Shown here: positions 41,679-52,892 of the stretch, piece after piece
Layout: every line of letters begins with the position of its first letter
How positions within the stretch are numbered: position 1 is the stretch's first letter
Assembly (NCBI GenBank): GCA_038324085.1
Contig: JBBQHP010000010.1
Span: 62,001 to 126,000, forward strand
DNA: 64,000 nucleotides
Reading direction: 5' to 3'
Source: Ga0077523 sp038324085
Lineage (GTDB): Bacteria; Pseudomonadota; Gammaproteobacteria; Burkholderiales; Ga0077523
Position numbers and translations under genes: made by a program
Notes under the pieces: model-generated
What the model was told of the DNA's origin: nothing
What the model saw: the letters and a program-made list of their open reading frames with translations, nothing else
Database searches by the model: none

Positions 41679-42869
41679 ATGGATCGCGCACTGTCTTCCA
41701 GCCTGACCCGCCTGCCGATGCTGGAGTTCGGCCACGGCGAGACCATCGACATGCTGCGCGCGAGCGTGCAGGCCTTCGCCGCGGTCGAGATCGCCCCACG
41801 GGCTGCCGCCATCGATCGAGACAACGAGTTTCCCGCGGATCTGTGGCGCAAGATGGGCGCGTTGGGTCTGCTCGGCGTCACGGTCGAGGAACAGTTCGGC
41901 GGAACAGGCATGGGTTATCTTGCGCACATCGTCGCCATGGAGGAGATCTCGCGCGCATCGGCGGCAGTGGGACTTTCCTACGGTGCGCACTCGAATCTGT
42001 GCGTGAACCAGATCCGGCGCAACGGCACCGCTGCGCAGAAGGCGCAATACCTGCCGAAACTCGTCTCCGGCGAGCACGTGGGCGCGCTCGCCATGAGCGA
42101 GCCGGGCGCGGGCTCGGACGTGGTCGGCATGCGCCTCAAGGCAGACCGGCGCGGCGACGCGTACCTCCTGAACGGCAACAAGATGTGGATCACCAACGGT
42201 CCCGACGCCGACGTCCTGGTGGTCTACGCGAAAACAGACCCGGACGCGGGACCGAAAGGCATCACCGCGTTCCTGATCGAGAAGGGCATGGACGGGTTCG
42301 CCACCGCGCAGAAGCTCGACAAGCTGGGCATGCGCGGTTCCAACACCTGCGAGCTCGTGTTCCGGGATTGCGCGGTGCCGGCCGGCAACATCCTCGGGGA
42401 GCCGAACGGCGGCGTGCGGGTGCTGATGAGCGGGCTCGACTACGAGCGCGCGGTGCTCGCGGCGGGTCCGCTCGGCATCATGCAGGCCTGTCTCGACGTG
42501 GCCGTTCCCTACCTCCACGAGCGCAAGCAGTTCGGCCGGCCCATCGGCGAATTCCAGTTGATGCAGGGCAAGCTCGCGGATATGTACACGACCCTGTCGG
42601 CGTGTCGCGCCTATGTCTATGCCGTGGGCCAGGCCCTCGATCGTGGCGAGACGACGCGCAAGGACGCCGCCGGCGCGATCCTCTACGCCGCGGAGAAAGC
42701 CACCTGGATGGCGGGCGAGGCCATCCAGTGTCTGGGCGGCAATGGCTACGTCAACGACTATTCCACCGGCCGGCTGTGGCGCGACGCAAAGCTCTACGAG
42801 ATCGGTGCCGGCACCTCCGAGATCCGGCGCTGGCTGATCGGCCGCGAACTGTTCGCGGAAACCGCGTGA
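41679..42869 (+). CDS. ivd: Isovaleryl-CoA dehydrogenase
   Basis: 396 aa acyl-CoA dehydrogenase. FAD/substrate blocks are ALAMSEPGAGSDVVGMRL and WITNGPDADVLVVY; the IVD-type catalytic Glu is in GLDYERAVLAAGPLG; then QFGRPIGEFQLMQGKLADMY and QCLGGNGYVNDYSTGRLWRDAKLYEIGAGTSE. It oxidises isovaleryl-CoA to 3-methylcrotonyl-CoA in leucine breakdown. First enzyme gene after LiuR. Its TGA overlaps the GTG of aceK. Confidence 0.95.
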   Translation: MDRALSSSLTRLPMLEFGHGETIDMLRASVQAFAAVEIAPRAAAIDRDNEFPADLWRKMGALGLLGVTVEEQFGGTGMGYLAHIVAMEEISRASAAVGLSYGAHSNLCVNQIRRNGTAAQKAQYLPKLVSGEHVGALAMSEPGAGSDVVGMRLKADRRGDAYLLNGNKMWITNGPDADVLVVYAKTDPDAGPKGITAFLIEKGMDGFATAQKLDKLGMRGSNTCELVFRDCAVPAGNILGEPNGGVRVLMSGLDYERAVLAAGPLGIMQACLDVAVPYLHERKQFGRPIGEFQLMQGKLADMYTTLSACRAYVYAVGQALDRGETTRKDAAGAILYAAEKATWMAGEAIQCLGGNGYVNDYSTGRLWRDAKLYEIGAGTSEIRRWLIGRELFAETA

Positions 42870-44680
42870 CTACTGCGCTCAGCGTCGTCGGCGCGCCGCT
42901 CGAGCCGGGGCGCAGCGATATCCGCACCGAGACCGCGCTGGCGATGGCGCGCGCCCTGGTCGAGGGGTTCGACAAGCACTACCGGATCTTTCGCGAAATC
43001 AGCCGCGCCGCCCAGGATCGGTTCGAGCGCGCGGACTGGGCTGCCGTGCAGCGCGCCCACGCCGACCGCATCGCCCTCTACGACCAGCGCGTGACCGAAG
43101 CGGCGGAGCGTCTGCAGACGGAATTCGACGCCGACGCGTTGCCCGAGGCGTTGTGGCAGGACATCAAGCTCCAGTATGTGGGTCTGCTGACCAATCACCG
43201 CCAGCCCGAGCTCGCGGAGACGTTCTTCAATTCCGTGAGCACCCGCATCCTCCATCGCTCGTATTTCCACAACGATTACCTGTTCGTCCGATCCGCGGTG
43301 TCCACCGAGTATCTCGAATCCGATCCGCCGGCCTGCCGCAGTTACTACCCTGCCACCGTCGGACTGCGCTCGGTCGTGAGCCAGCTGCTGCGCGATTTCG
43401 GACTGGCGGTGCCGTTTCGCAGTTTCCGTCGCGATATCGGCTATCTGCTGCGCGCGGTCCGCGAAGTGATGCCGCGGCCGCTGCGCCTCGAGGCCAATCA
43501 CCAGCTGCAGGTGCTCTCGTCGCTGTTCTTCCGCAACAAGCGCACCTATCTCATCGGCAAGCTCATCAACGGCAGTCTCGAGCAGCCCTTCGCGGTGCCG
43601 ATCGTGCACGACGGCGCAGGCGGGCTCACGCTCGATGCCTGCCTGTTCGATCCGCGCGAGATCGCATCGCTGTTCGCCTTCAACCGGGCGTACCTGATGG
43701 CGGACATGGAAGTGCCGTCTGCCTTCGTCGAATTCCTCTCCAGCATGCTGCCGGGAAAACCCAAGGCGGAGCTGTACACCGCGCTCGGGCTGCAGAAGCA
43801 CGGCAAGACGCTCTTCTACCGCGAGTTCCTCCATCACCTGAAGCATTCGCGCGACCAGTTCATCCTCGCCCCGGGCATCAAGGGACTGGTGATGGTCGTG
43901 TTCACGCTGCCGTCCTACCCCTACGTGTTCAAGGTGATCCGGGACCGGATCTCGCCGACCAAGGATGTCACCCACGAGACGGTGAAGGAAAAGTACATGC
44001 TCGTGAAGCGCCACGACCGGGTCGGTCGGATGGCCGACACGCTCGAGTACGCGAATGTCGCGTTTCCGCGCGAGCGCTTCACGCGCGAGCTGATCGACGA
44101 GCTTCAGCGCGAGCTGCCGTCACAGATCGAGGACGACGGACTCAACCTCGTGGTGAAGCACACCTACATCGAGCGGCGGATGAAGCCGCTCAACATGTTC
44201 CTCGACGAATCGAACGTGGAGCAGGCACGCGAGGCGGTACGCGACTACGGCCGGGCGATCAAGGAACTCGCCTCGGTCAACATCTTTCCGGGAGACATGC
44301 TGTTCAAGAACTTCGGCGTGACCCGCGGCGGCCGGGTGGTCTTCTACGACTACGACGAGATCGCCTACATGACCGAGTGCAACTTCCGCCGTATCCCGGA
44401 AGCGCCGACCCCCGAGGCCGAGATGTCGGCCGAGCCCTGGTATCCGGTGGCGCAGAACGACATCTTCCCCGAGGAATTCGCGCCGTTCCTGCTGTCCGGG
44501 GCGAAAGTGCGCGACGAGTTCCTCGCGCACCACGCCGACCTGCTCACCCCGGATTTCTGGAACGAGTGCAAGCGCAGGATCGAGCAGGGTCACATCGAGG
44601 ACGTATTTCCCTATCGGGACGCAGCGCGGTTCGTGCGGCGTTTCGGCCGACCGCAATCTACGCGAGGAGACACCCCATGA
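42866..44680 (+). CDS. aceK: Isocitrate dehydrogenase kinase/phosphatase
   Basis: 604 aa, near the family length of ~580-610. Recognisable blocks include HNDYLFVRSAVSTEYLE, FRRDIGYLLRAVREV, LIGKLINGSLEQPFAVP, the ATP-binding PGIKGLVMVVFTLPSYPYVFKVI and the catalytic VFYDYDEIAYMTECNFR. AceK phosphorylates isocitrate dehydrogenase to push carbon into the glyoxylate bypass. GTG start inside the end of ivd (GTGA overlap). Its place in the leucine operon fits growth on acetyl-CoA-yielding substrates, which needs the bypass. Confidence 0.95.
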   Translation: MTTALSVVGAPLEPGRSDIRTETALAMARALVEGFDKHYRIFREISRAAQDRFERADWAAVQRAHADRIALYDQRVTEAAERLQTEFDADALPEALWQDIKLQYVGLLTNHRQPELAETFFNSVSTRILHRSYFHNDYLFVRSAVSTEYLESDPPACRSYYPATVGLRSVVSQLLRDFGLAVPFRSFRRDIGYLLRAVREVMPRPLRLEANHQLQVLSSLFFRNKRTYLIGKLINGSLEQPFAVPIVHDGAGGLTLDACLFDPREIASLFAFNRAYLMADMEVPSAFVEFLSSMLPGKPKAELYTALGLQKHGKTLFYREFLHHLKHSRDQFILAPGIKGLVMVVFTLPSYPYVFKVIRDRISPTKDVTHETVKEKYMLVKRHDRVGRMADTLEYANVAFPRERFTRELIDELQRELPSQIEDDGLNLVVKHTYIERRMKPLNMFLDESNVEQAREAVRDYGRAIKELASVNIFPGDMLFKNFGVTRGGRVVFYDYDEIAYMTECNFRRIPEAPTPEAEMSAEPWYPVAQNDIFPEEFAPFLLSGAKVRDEFLAHHADLLTPDFWNECKRRIEQGHIEDVFPYRDAARFVRRFGRPQSTRGDTP

Positions 44681-45861
44681 GCAACGATCCGATCGTCATC
44701 GCCGGTCTCGCCCGCACCCCGATGGGTGCTTTCCAGGGCGAGTTGAAGGGTTTCGCCGCGCCTGAGCTCGGTGCGGTCGCGATCCGGGCTGCCGTGGAGC
44801 GCTCGGGTGTCGCGCCCGAGGATATCGATGAAGTGATCATGGGCTGCGTGCTGCCCGCGGGGCAGGGCCAGGCACCGGCCCGGCAGGCGAGCCTGGGCGG
44901 CGGGCTGCCGCTCGCGACCGGCTGCACGACGGTCAACAAGATGTGCGGCTCGGGCATGAAGGCGACGATGTTCGCGCACGATCTGATCGCTGCCGGCACC
45001 AATCGCGTGATGGTGGCCGGCGGAATGGAAAGCATGACCAATGCGCCGTACCTGCTGCCCAAGGCGCGCTCGGGCTACCGCATGGGGCACCAGCAGGTCG
45101 TCGACCACATGTTCATCGACGGCCTCGAGGATGCCTACGACAAGGGGCGCCTGATGGGCACCTACGCCGAGGACTGCGCGGAGCAGTTCCAGTTCACGCG
45201 GCAGCAGCAGGACGCGTTCGCCATCGCGTCGCTCGAGCGGGCCCAGAAGGCGAACAGCGAGGGCTGGTTCGCCTGGGAGATCGCGCCGGCCACGCTCAAG
45301 TCCGGCAAGGGTGATCGCTTCCTCGATCGAGACGAGCAGCCGTTCAAGGCCAACTTCGAGAAGATTCCGCAATTGAAACCCGCGTTTCGCAAGGACGGTA
45401 CCGTCACCGCCGCCAATTCGAGTTCGATCTCGGATGGCGCGGCGGCGCTGGTCCTGATGCGCCGTTCCGAAGCGCAACGGCGCGGGCTCGCGCCGATCGC
45501 GACGATCATCGGGCATGCCACGCATGCGCAGGAACCGGGGCTCTTCACCACGGCGCCGGTTCACGCCATCGGCAAGCTGTTCGCTCGCACCGGTTGGAGC
45601 GCCGGCTCCGTCGATCTGTACGAGATCAACGAAGCGTTCGCCGTGGTCACCATGGCGGCGATGCGCGAGCACGCGCTGCCGCACGAGCGCGTGAACATTC
45701 ACGGGGGCGCCTGCGCCCTGGGCCATCCGATCGGCGCCTCGGGTGCGCGCATCCTGGTGACGCTGATCGGAGCGCTGCGCAAGAACGGCCTGAAGCGTGG
45801 CATCGCTTCGCTGTGCATCGGTGGCGGCGAGGCGACCGCCATGGCCGTGGAGATGGCCTGA
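44677..45861 (+). CDS. Acetyl-CoA acetyltransferase (thiolase)
   Basis: 394 aa. The acylated cysteine is in VNKMCGSGMKA, and the GGMESMTNAPYLL, NEAFAV, NIHGGACALGHPIGASGARI and CIGGGEATAM blocks are complete, as in degradative and biosynthetic type II thiolases. It overlaps aceK by ATGA. In this operon it probably splits acetoacetyl-CoA from leucine, though it could also feed PHA synthesis. Confidence 0.93.
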   Translation: MSNDPIVIAGLARTPMGAFQGELKGFAAPELGAVAIRAAVERSGVAPEDIDEVIMGCVLPAGQGQAPARQASLGGGLPLATGCTTVNKMCGSGMKATMFAHDLIAAGTNRVMVAGGMESMTNAPYLLPKARSGYRMGHQQVVDHMFIDGLEDAYDKGRLMGTYAEDCAEQFQFTRQQQDAFAIASLERAQKANSEGWFAWEIAPATLKSGKGDRFLDRDEQPFKANFEKIPQLKPAFRKDGTVTAANSSSISDGAAALVLMRRSEAQRRGLAPIATIIGHATHAQEPGLFTTAPVHAIGKLFARTGWSAGSVDLYEINEAFAVVTMAAMREHALPHERVNIHGGACALGHPIGASGARILVTLIGALRKNGLKRGIASLCIGGGEATAMAVEMA

Positions 45862-45865
45862 GGAT

Positions 45866-45897
45866 CGGCCCCGCCACGCGTACGCGCTGCGGGGCCG
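45866..45897 (+). other. Strong intercistronic hairpin after the thiolase
   Basis: CGGCCCCGC and GCGGGGCCG form a 9-bp stem around a 14-base, self-complementary loop. No T-run. It lies between the thiolase and the dehydrogenase genes and may attenuate transcription or protect the upstream mRNA. Confidence 0.5.
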
Positions 45898-45946
45898 GCT
45901 GCGGGCCGCGATGACGGATACTTTCCAATAAGAACTGGAGGAATCA

Positions 45947-46852
45947 GTGAGCAAACACAACATCGGATTCGTGGGCGTCGGAATGATGGGCCATGGCATG
46001 GCCAAGAACCTGGTGGAGAAGGGCTGGAAGGTCGCGATCCTCGGGCACCGCAATCGTCAGCCGGTCGACGATCTCGTGGGTCGCGGCGCCACCGAAGCCA
46101 AGGACGTGGCCGGGCTCATGGCGGCCAGCGACATCGTGTTCCTGTGCGTGACCGGCACCCCCGAGGTCGAGGACCTCGTGCATCGACCGGGCGGCGTGCT
46201 CGCCTCGGCCCGCAAGGGACAGATCATCGTGGACACCTCGACCAGTCAGCCGGCTTCGACGCTGAAGCTGATCGAGGCGTTCAAGGCCAAGGACGTACGC
46301 TACGTCGATGCGCCGCTCACCCGCACGCCGGTGGAGGCCGAACAGGGGCGACTCAATACGCTGGTAGGCGCGGATGCCGCCACGTTCGGCGAGATCGAGC
46401 CGGTGCTCAAGGGCTTCTGCGAAAACGTGTTCCACATCGGTGAACCCGGCTCCGGGCACGTGATCAAGCTCATCAACAACTTCGTCGCGATCGGCACGGT
46501 CGCCCTGATTGCCGAAGCAATGGTAGCCTGCAGGAAGATGGGCGTGGCGCCGAAGAAGCTCGTGGAACTGATGAGCGTCGGCGCGATCAATTCAGGCATC
46601 CTGCAGATGGCTGCGGGAGGGGCGGCCGAAGGCGATTTCGGACGCATGAAGTTCGCGTTGAGCAACGCCGCCAAGGACGTTCGCTACTACACGCAGGCGA
46701 TGACCGAAGCGAAGATCGCCGGCGTGATGGGCCCGGCAGTCAACCAGAGCCTGAATCAGGCCATGGCGCTGGGATTCGACAGTCCCGACAAGCTCGTCGC
46801 TGCGCTCATCGAAGCGCAGGCGAAGCTGAACGGGGTCACCGTGGGCACATGA
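45947..46852 (+). CDS. Beta-hydroxyacid dehydrogenase (3-hydroxyisobutyrate dehydrogenase family)
   Basis: 301 aa. NAD(P) site IGFVGVGMMGHGMAKNL (5-21), substrate motif DAPLTRTPVEAEQGRL, catalytic Lys in GSGHVIKLINNFVAIG. GTG start with GGAGG 5 bases upstream. The family oxidises 3-hydroxyisobutyrate, tartronate semialdehyde or related acids. Position in the liu cluster suggests branched-chain acid use, but the exact substrate is open. Confidence 0.88.
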   Translation: MSKHNIGFVGVGMMGHGMAKNLVEKGWKVAILGHRNRQPVDDLVGRGATEAKDVAGLMAASDIVFLCVTGTPEVEDLVHRPGGVLASARKGQIIVDTSTSQPASTLKLIEAFKAKDVRYVDAPLTRTPVEAEQGRLNTLVGADAATFGEIEPVLKGFCENVFHIGEPGSGHVIKLINNFVAIGTVALIAEAMVACRKMGVAPKKLVELMSVGAINSGILQMAAGGAAEGDFGRMKFALSNAAKDVRYYTQAMTEAKIAGVMGPAVNQSLNQAMALGFDSPDKLVAALIEAQAKLNGVTVGT

Positions 46853-46856
46853 GTCG

Positions 46857-47459
46857 ATGACCGCGCCATTGGTTTTTCATTTCGATTTTTCGTCTCCCTA
46901 CGGCTATCTCGCAAGCAAGAAGATCGACGAGCTGGGCGCGAGGCACGGCCGGGAGGTGATCTGGAAGCCGATCCTGCTCGGCGCCACGTTCAAGGCCACC
47001 GGCCTGCAGTCGATCGTCGCCGTGCCGCTGAAGGGCGACTACTCGCGCCACGATTTCCTGCGCAGTGCGCGCTATCACGGCGTTCCCTACCGGCAGCCGC
47101 CGGTGTTCCCGATCTCGACCCAGGCGCCGGCGCGCGCGTTCTACTGGGCCGACGACCAGGACCCGGCCGCCGCGAAGCGCCTCGCCGCCGCGCTGTTCAA
47201 TGCCTATTTCCAGGATGGCGTGAACATCTCGAATCCGGCCGATACCGTGGCGGTCGCCGCAAGGCTCGGCTACGACGCCGGAGCGCTCGCAACGGCCCTC
47301 GACGACCAGGCGATCAAGGACCGGCTCAAGCGCGAGGTCGAGGCGGCGATTGCCAAAGGCGTGTTCGGCTCGCCGTTCGTGTTCGTGGACGACGAGCCGT
47401 TCTGGGGGATCGACCGGTTCGATCAGCTCGAGCGCTGGCTCGTCACCGGGGGCTTCTGA
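46857..47459 (+). CDS. DsbA-fold isomerase (2-hydroxychromene-2-carboxylate isomerase family)
   Basis: 200 aa. Begins LVFHFDFSSPYGYLASKKIDE; the Ser of FSSPYGY replaces the redox Cys, as in glutathione-dependent HCCA isomerases and kappa GSTs. GVFGSPFVFVDDEPFWGIDRFDQL is the typical C-terminal cis-Pro region. It uses GSH to isomerise an alkene or to conjugate. It begins 4 bases after the previous stop; its link to leucine breakdown is unknown. Confidence 0.87.
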   Translation: MTAPLVFHFDFSSPYGYLASKKIDELGARHGREVIWKPILLGATFKATGLQSIVAVPLKGDYSRHDFLRSARYHGVPYRQPPVFPISTQAPARAFYWADDQDPAAAKRLAAALFNAYFQDGVNISNPADTVAVAARLGYDAGALATALDDQAIKDRLKREVEAAIAKGVFGSPFVFVDDEPFWGIDRFDQLERWLVTGGF

Positions 47460-47464
47460 AACCC

Positions 47465-48061
47465 GTGACCCCCAGTCGCTTTCGCAATCTGTGCGTCTTC
47501 TGCGGTTCGAGTGCCGGACACGATGCGATACATGCCGCGACGGCGCGACATGTCGGTCGCACGCTCGCCCAGCTGGGCATCGGCGTCGTGTACGGGGGCG
47601 GGCGCATCGGCATGATGGGTGCGGTGGCCGAGGCGGCGCTCGAAGCAGGGGGCCGGGTGGTGGGCATCATTCCCGAGTTGCTGATGCGGCGCGAGGTCGC
47701 GTTCGAAGGGTTGACGGAACTGCACGTCGTGCGTTCCATGCACGAGCGCAAGCAGATGATGGCCGACGCGTCGGACGGCTTCATCGCGCTGCCGGGCGGC
47801 TTCGGGACGTTCGAGGAGCTGTGCGAGATCCTGACCTGGGCCCAGCTCGGCATCCACGCCAAGCCCTGCGGACTGCTCAATGTGGACGGCTACTACGATC
47901 CTCTGCTCGCGATGTTCGACCGCGCGGTCGCTGCAGGCTTCCTGCGCCAGCGGCACCGGGCGATGATGCTCGCCGCGAACGATACTGCCGTGCTGCTGGA
48001 CGCCATGACGCGTTATGTCGCGGCGCCCGCCGAGCCGCTGCTGTCGTCGGAGAACGCATGA
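47465..48061 (+). CDS. LOG-family protein (cytokinin riboside 5'-monophosphate phosphoribohydrolase type)
   Basis: 198 aa, GTG start. The motifs LCVFCGSSAGHD, VYGGGRIGMMGAV, MHERKQMM and the catalytic PGGFGTFEELCE are all present, so the enzyme is likely active and releases the base from nucleoside monophosphates. Begins 5 bases after the isomerase stop. In bacteria this family often appears inside unrelated operons; its role here may be nucleotide housekeeping. Confidence 0.9.
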   Translation: MTPSRFRNLCVFCGSSAGHDAIHAATARHVGRTLAQLGIGVVYGGGRIGMMGAVAEAALEAGGRVVGIIPELLMRREVAFEGLTELHVVRSMHERKQMMADASDGFIALPGGFGTFEELCEILTWAQLGIHAKPCGLLNVDGYYDPLLAMFDRAVAAGFLRQRHRAMMLAANDTAVLLDAMTRYVAAPAEPLLSSENA

Positions 48062-48135
48062 CCGGAGCGCGCATCGAGCCCCTGACCGGTTCCGGGCTCT
48101 CGGCGGGCCCGTGCGCCGGAGCGGCGGGCGCATGA
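48058..48135 (+). CDS. Possible 25-codon coupling mini-ORF
   Basis: ATG at 48058 overlaps the LOG-family stop (ATGA), and its own TGA (48133-48135) overlaps the ATG of mccB (ATGA). The predicted peptide, starting MTGARIEPLTGSG, is Gly/Ala-rich with no family match. It could keep ribosomes moving into mccB, or be chance in a GC-rich spacer. Low confidence as a functional peptide. Confidence 0.25.
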   Translation: MTGARIEPLTGSGLSAGPCAGAAGA

Positions 48136-49739
48136 ACCGTATCCGCTCGCGGCTCAACGCGCGGGGCGAAGTCTTCCGCGCCAATGCCTCGATCATGGCG
48201 GAGCTGGTCGCGGACCTGCGGGACAAGGTCGCCCGCATCGGCGAAGGCGGCGGCGCGGCGGCGCGCGCCAAGCACACGGCGCGCGGCAAGCTGCTGCCGC
48301 GCGAGCGGGTGCGCGGACTGCTCGACGTCGGCTCGCCCTTCCTCGAGCTGTCCCAGCTGGCGGCCTGGGACATGTACAACGGCGAATCGCCCGGCGCCGG
48401 CATCATCACCGGTATCGGGCGGGTGAGCGGTCGGGAATGCGTCGTCATCGCCAACGATGCCACGGTCAAGGGCGGCACCTACTATCCGATGACGGTGAAG
48501 AAGCACCTGCGCGCGCAGGAGATCGCGCAGCAGAACCGCCTGCCCTGCATCTACCTGGTCGATTCCGGCGGCGCCAATCTGCCGAACCAGGACGACGTGT
48601 TCCCCGACCGGGAGCACTTCGGGCGCATCTTCTTCAACCAGGCGAACATGTCGGCGCAGGGCATTGCGCAGGTCGCCGTCGTGATGGGCTCGTGCACCGC
48701 CGGCGGCGCCTACGTGCCGGCCATGAGCGACGAATCGATCATCGTGAAGAACCAGGGCACGATCTTCCTGGCCGGGCCGCCGCTGGTGAAGGCGGCAACC
48801 GGCGAGATCGTCACCGCCGAGGAACTCGGTGGCGCCGAGGTGCACACGCGTGTCTCCGGCGTCGCGGACCACTTCGCGCAGAACGACGCGCACGCGCTGG
48901 CCATTGCGCGGCGGATCCTCGGCAACACCAACGGGGCCAAGCGTCTCGCGCTCGACATGGCCGCGCCGGTCGAACCGCTGTACCCGGCGGAGGAGCTGCA
49001 CGGCATCATCCCCGCCGACCCGCGCAAGCCCTATGACGTGCGCGAGATCATCGCCCGTCTCGTCGATGCGAGCGCGCTGGACGAGTTCAAGGCCAACTAC
49101 GGCGCGACGCTCGTCTGTGGGTTCGCCCGCATCTTCGGGTACCCTGTGGGCATCGTGGCCAACAACGGAATCCTGTTCTCGGAGTCGGCGCTGAAGGGTG
49201 CCCACTTCATCGAACTGTGCGCCCAGCGCGGGGTGCCGCTCGTGTTTCTGCAGAACATCGCCGGGTTCATGGTCGGTCGCAAGTACGAGTCCGGCGGGAT
49301 CGCGAAGGACGGAGCGAAGATGGTCACGGCCGTGGCATGCGCGCAGGTGCCGAAGTTCACCGTCATCATCGGCGGCAGTTTCGGTGCGGGTAACTACGGC
49401 ATGTGCGGCCGGGCGTTCGGGCCGCGGTTCCTCTGGATGTGGCCGAATGCGCGAATTTCGGTAATGGGGGGTGAACAAGCTGCGAGCGTGCTCGCACAGG
49501 TGCGCCGCGACGGCATCGAAGCGAAGGGCGGCAGCTGGAGCGCCGGGGAGGAAGACGCATTCAAGGCGCCGTTGCGCGCGCAGTACGAGACGCAGGGCCA
49601 TCCGTACTACGCGAGCGCGCGGTTGTGGGACGATGGCGTGATCGATCCGGCCGAGACCCGCATGGTACTGGGCCTGGGCCTGTCGGCCGCGCTCAATGCG
49701 CCGGTCGAGAGCACACGGTTCGGGGTTTTCCGGATGTGA
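48132..49739 (+). CDS. mccB: Methylcrotonoyl-CoA carboxylase, carboxyltransferase (beta) subunit
   Basis: 535 aa, the usual MccB length. Carboxyltransferase features include ARAKHTARGKLLPRERV, FNQANMSAQGIAQVAVVMGSCTAGGAYVPAMSDE, IFLAGPPLVKAATGE and the C-terminal GGSFGAGNYGMCGRAF. It transfers CO2 from biotin on the alpha subunit to 3-methylcrotonyl-CoA, step 3 of leucine breakdown. Also called liuB. The start is set by protein alignment with the family N-terminus MNRIRSRLNARGE. Confidence 0.95.
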   Translation: MNRIRSRLNARGEVFRANASIMAELVADLRDKVARIGEGGGAAARAKHTARGKLLPRERVRGLLDVGSPFLELSQLAAWDMYNGESPGAGIITGIGRVSGRECVVIANDATVKGGTYYPMTVKKHLRAQEIAQQNRLPCIYLVDSGGANLPNQDDVFPDREHFGRIFFNQANMSAQGIAQVAVVMGSCTAGGAYVPAMSDESIIVKNQGTIFLAGPPLVKAATGEIVTAEELGGAEVHTRVSGVADHFAQNDAHALAIARRILGNTNGAKRLALDMAAPVEPLYPAEELHGIIPADPRKPYDVREIIARLVDASALDEFKANYGATLVCGFARIFGYPVGIVANNGILFSESALKGAHFIELCAQRGVPLVFLQNIAGFMVGRKYESGGIAKDGAKMVTAVACAQVPKFTVIIGGSFGAGNYGMCGRAFGPRFLWMWPNARISVMGGEQAASVLAQVRRDGIEAKGGSWSAGEEDAFKAPLRAQYETQGHPYYASARLWDDGVIDPAETRMVLGLGLSAALNAPVESTRFGVFRM

Positions 49740-49759
49740 CGCGGGGAGCAAGTTCAACG

Positions 49760-50056
49760 ATGGTCGAGAAGAAACCGGAATCGAGAGGGCGCCCTTCCGC
49801 GGAGGTGGATGTCGTGACCCTGAAGAACATCGGGCCGCAGTCGGCCAAGTGGCTCTCCGCCGTGGGCATCCACACCAAGAAGCATCTCGAGGATCTCGGG
49901 GCGGTCAACGCGTTTCGCCTCATGAAGAGTCATGGCTACAACGTGACGCCGGTGATGCTCTACGCCCTCCAGGGCGCGCTCATGGATCTGCACTGGAACC
50001 GGCTCCCCGGAAAGCTGAAGGACGATCTGCGGGCGAAGGCGCGCGCCGATGAGTGA
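49760..50056 (+). CDS. TfoX C-terminal domain protein
   Basis: 98 aa. The body (LKNIGPQSAKWLSAVGIHTKKHLEDLGAVNAF through MLYALQGALMDLHWNRLPG) matches the stand-alone TfoX C-terminal, helix-hairpin-helix-like domain; there is no TfoX N-terminal domain. It may bind nucleic acid or protein. Not a known part of leucine metabolism. It overlaps the enoyl-CoA hydratase start by 8 bases, so it is translated within the operon. Confidence 0.82.
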   Translation: MVEKKPESRGRPSAEVDVVTLKNIGPQSAKWLSAVGIHTKKHLEDLGAVNAFRLMKSHGYNVTPVMLYALQGALMDLHWNRLPGKLKDDLRAKARADE

Positions 50057-50849
50057 GGAGTGCGTCCGGGTTGCGACCGCGCCGGACGGCGTCGCGACGC
50101 TCACGCTCGAGCGCCCGGAGATCCACAACGCCTTCGACGATGGGCTGATTGCCGAACTCACGGACAAGCTGCGCGCTGTCGAGGCGGATGCCGGCGTTCG
50201 GGTGGTCGTGCTGGCGGCTGCCGGCAAGAGCTTCTCGGCGGGAGCCGACCTCAACTGGATGAAGCGCATGGCGCGCTACTCCGAGCCCGAGAACCTGCGC
50301 GATGCGATGCGCCTCGCGGGCCTGATGCACGTGCTCGACCGACTGCGCAAGCCGACGATCGCCCGCGTGCAGGGCGCCGCCTTCGGCGGCGGCGTCGGGC
50401 TCGTGGCTTGTTGCGACATGGCGGTGGCCGCGAGCGAAGCGCAGTTCTGCCTCTCCGAAGTGCGCCTCGGCCTCATCCCCGCGGTCATCAGCCCATACGT
50501 GGTCCAGGCGATCGGGACGCGCGCTGCGCGGCGCTATTTCCTCACGGCGGAACGCTTCGACGCCGCCACCGCGCTGCGACTTGGCCTGGTGAGCGCCGTC
50601 GTCGCAAGCGGCGAGCTCGATGCGACGGTGGCGACGCTGGTTGCACACCTGCTCAAGGGCGGCCCCCATGCTCTCGCTGCCGCGAAGGATCTGATCGCCG
50701 CCGTGACCGATCGTCCGATCGAGCAGGCGGTCGTCGAGGACACTGCGCGCCGCATCGCCCAGCAGCGTACTGGTGCCGAGGGCAGGGAGGGCGTCGCCGC
50801 GTTTCTGGAAAAGCGCGTGGCCGGCTGGGTCGCGCGGGACGAGCGCTGA
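50049..50849 (+). CDS. liuC: Enoyl-CoA hydratase family, probable methylglutaconyl-CoA hydratase
   Basis: 266 aa crotonase-fold protein. Oxyanion-hole and active-site regions: SAGADLNWMKRMA and AFGGGVGLVACCDMAVAASEAQFCLSEVRLGLIPAVISPYV, the latter carrying the catalytic Glu. LNWMKRM is characteristic of AUH/LiuC enzymes. It hydrates 3-methylglutaconyl-CoA to HMG-CoA between mccB/mccA and mvaB. It ends one base before the ATG of the next gene. Confidence 0.9.
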   Translation: MSEECVRVATAPDGVATLTLERPEIHNAFDDGLIAELTDKLRAVEADAGVRVVVLAAAGKSFSAGADLNWMKRMARYSEPENLRDAMRLAGLMHVLDRLRKPTIARVQGAAFGGGVGLVACCDMAVAASEAQFCLSEVRLGLIPAVISPYVVQAIGTRAARRYFLTAERFDAATALRLGLVSAVVASGELDATVATLVAHLLKGGPHALAAAKDLIAAVTDRPIEQAVVEDTARRIAQQRTGAEGREGVAAFLEKRVAGWVARDER

Positions 50850-50850
50850 G

Positions 50851-52860
<2,010 letters not shown>

Positions 52861-52862
52861 AC

Positions 52863-52892
52863 ATGACCACGGTCCGGGAGATCGCCCCATGA
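52863..52892 (+). CDS. Possible 9-codon coupling mini-ORF
   Basis: ATG at 52863, two bases after the mccA stop, encodes MTTVREIAP and its TGA overlaps the ATG of mvaB (ATGA). The same arrangement as at 48058-48135. It may be a translational relay between mccA and mvaB or a chance ORF. Confidence 0.2.
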   Translation: MTTVREIAP

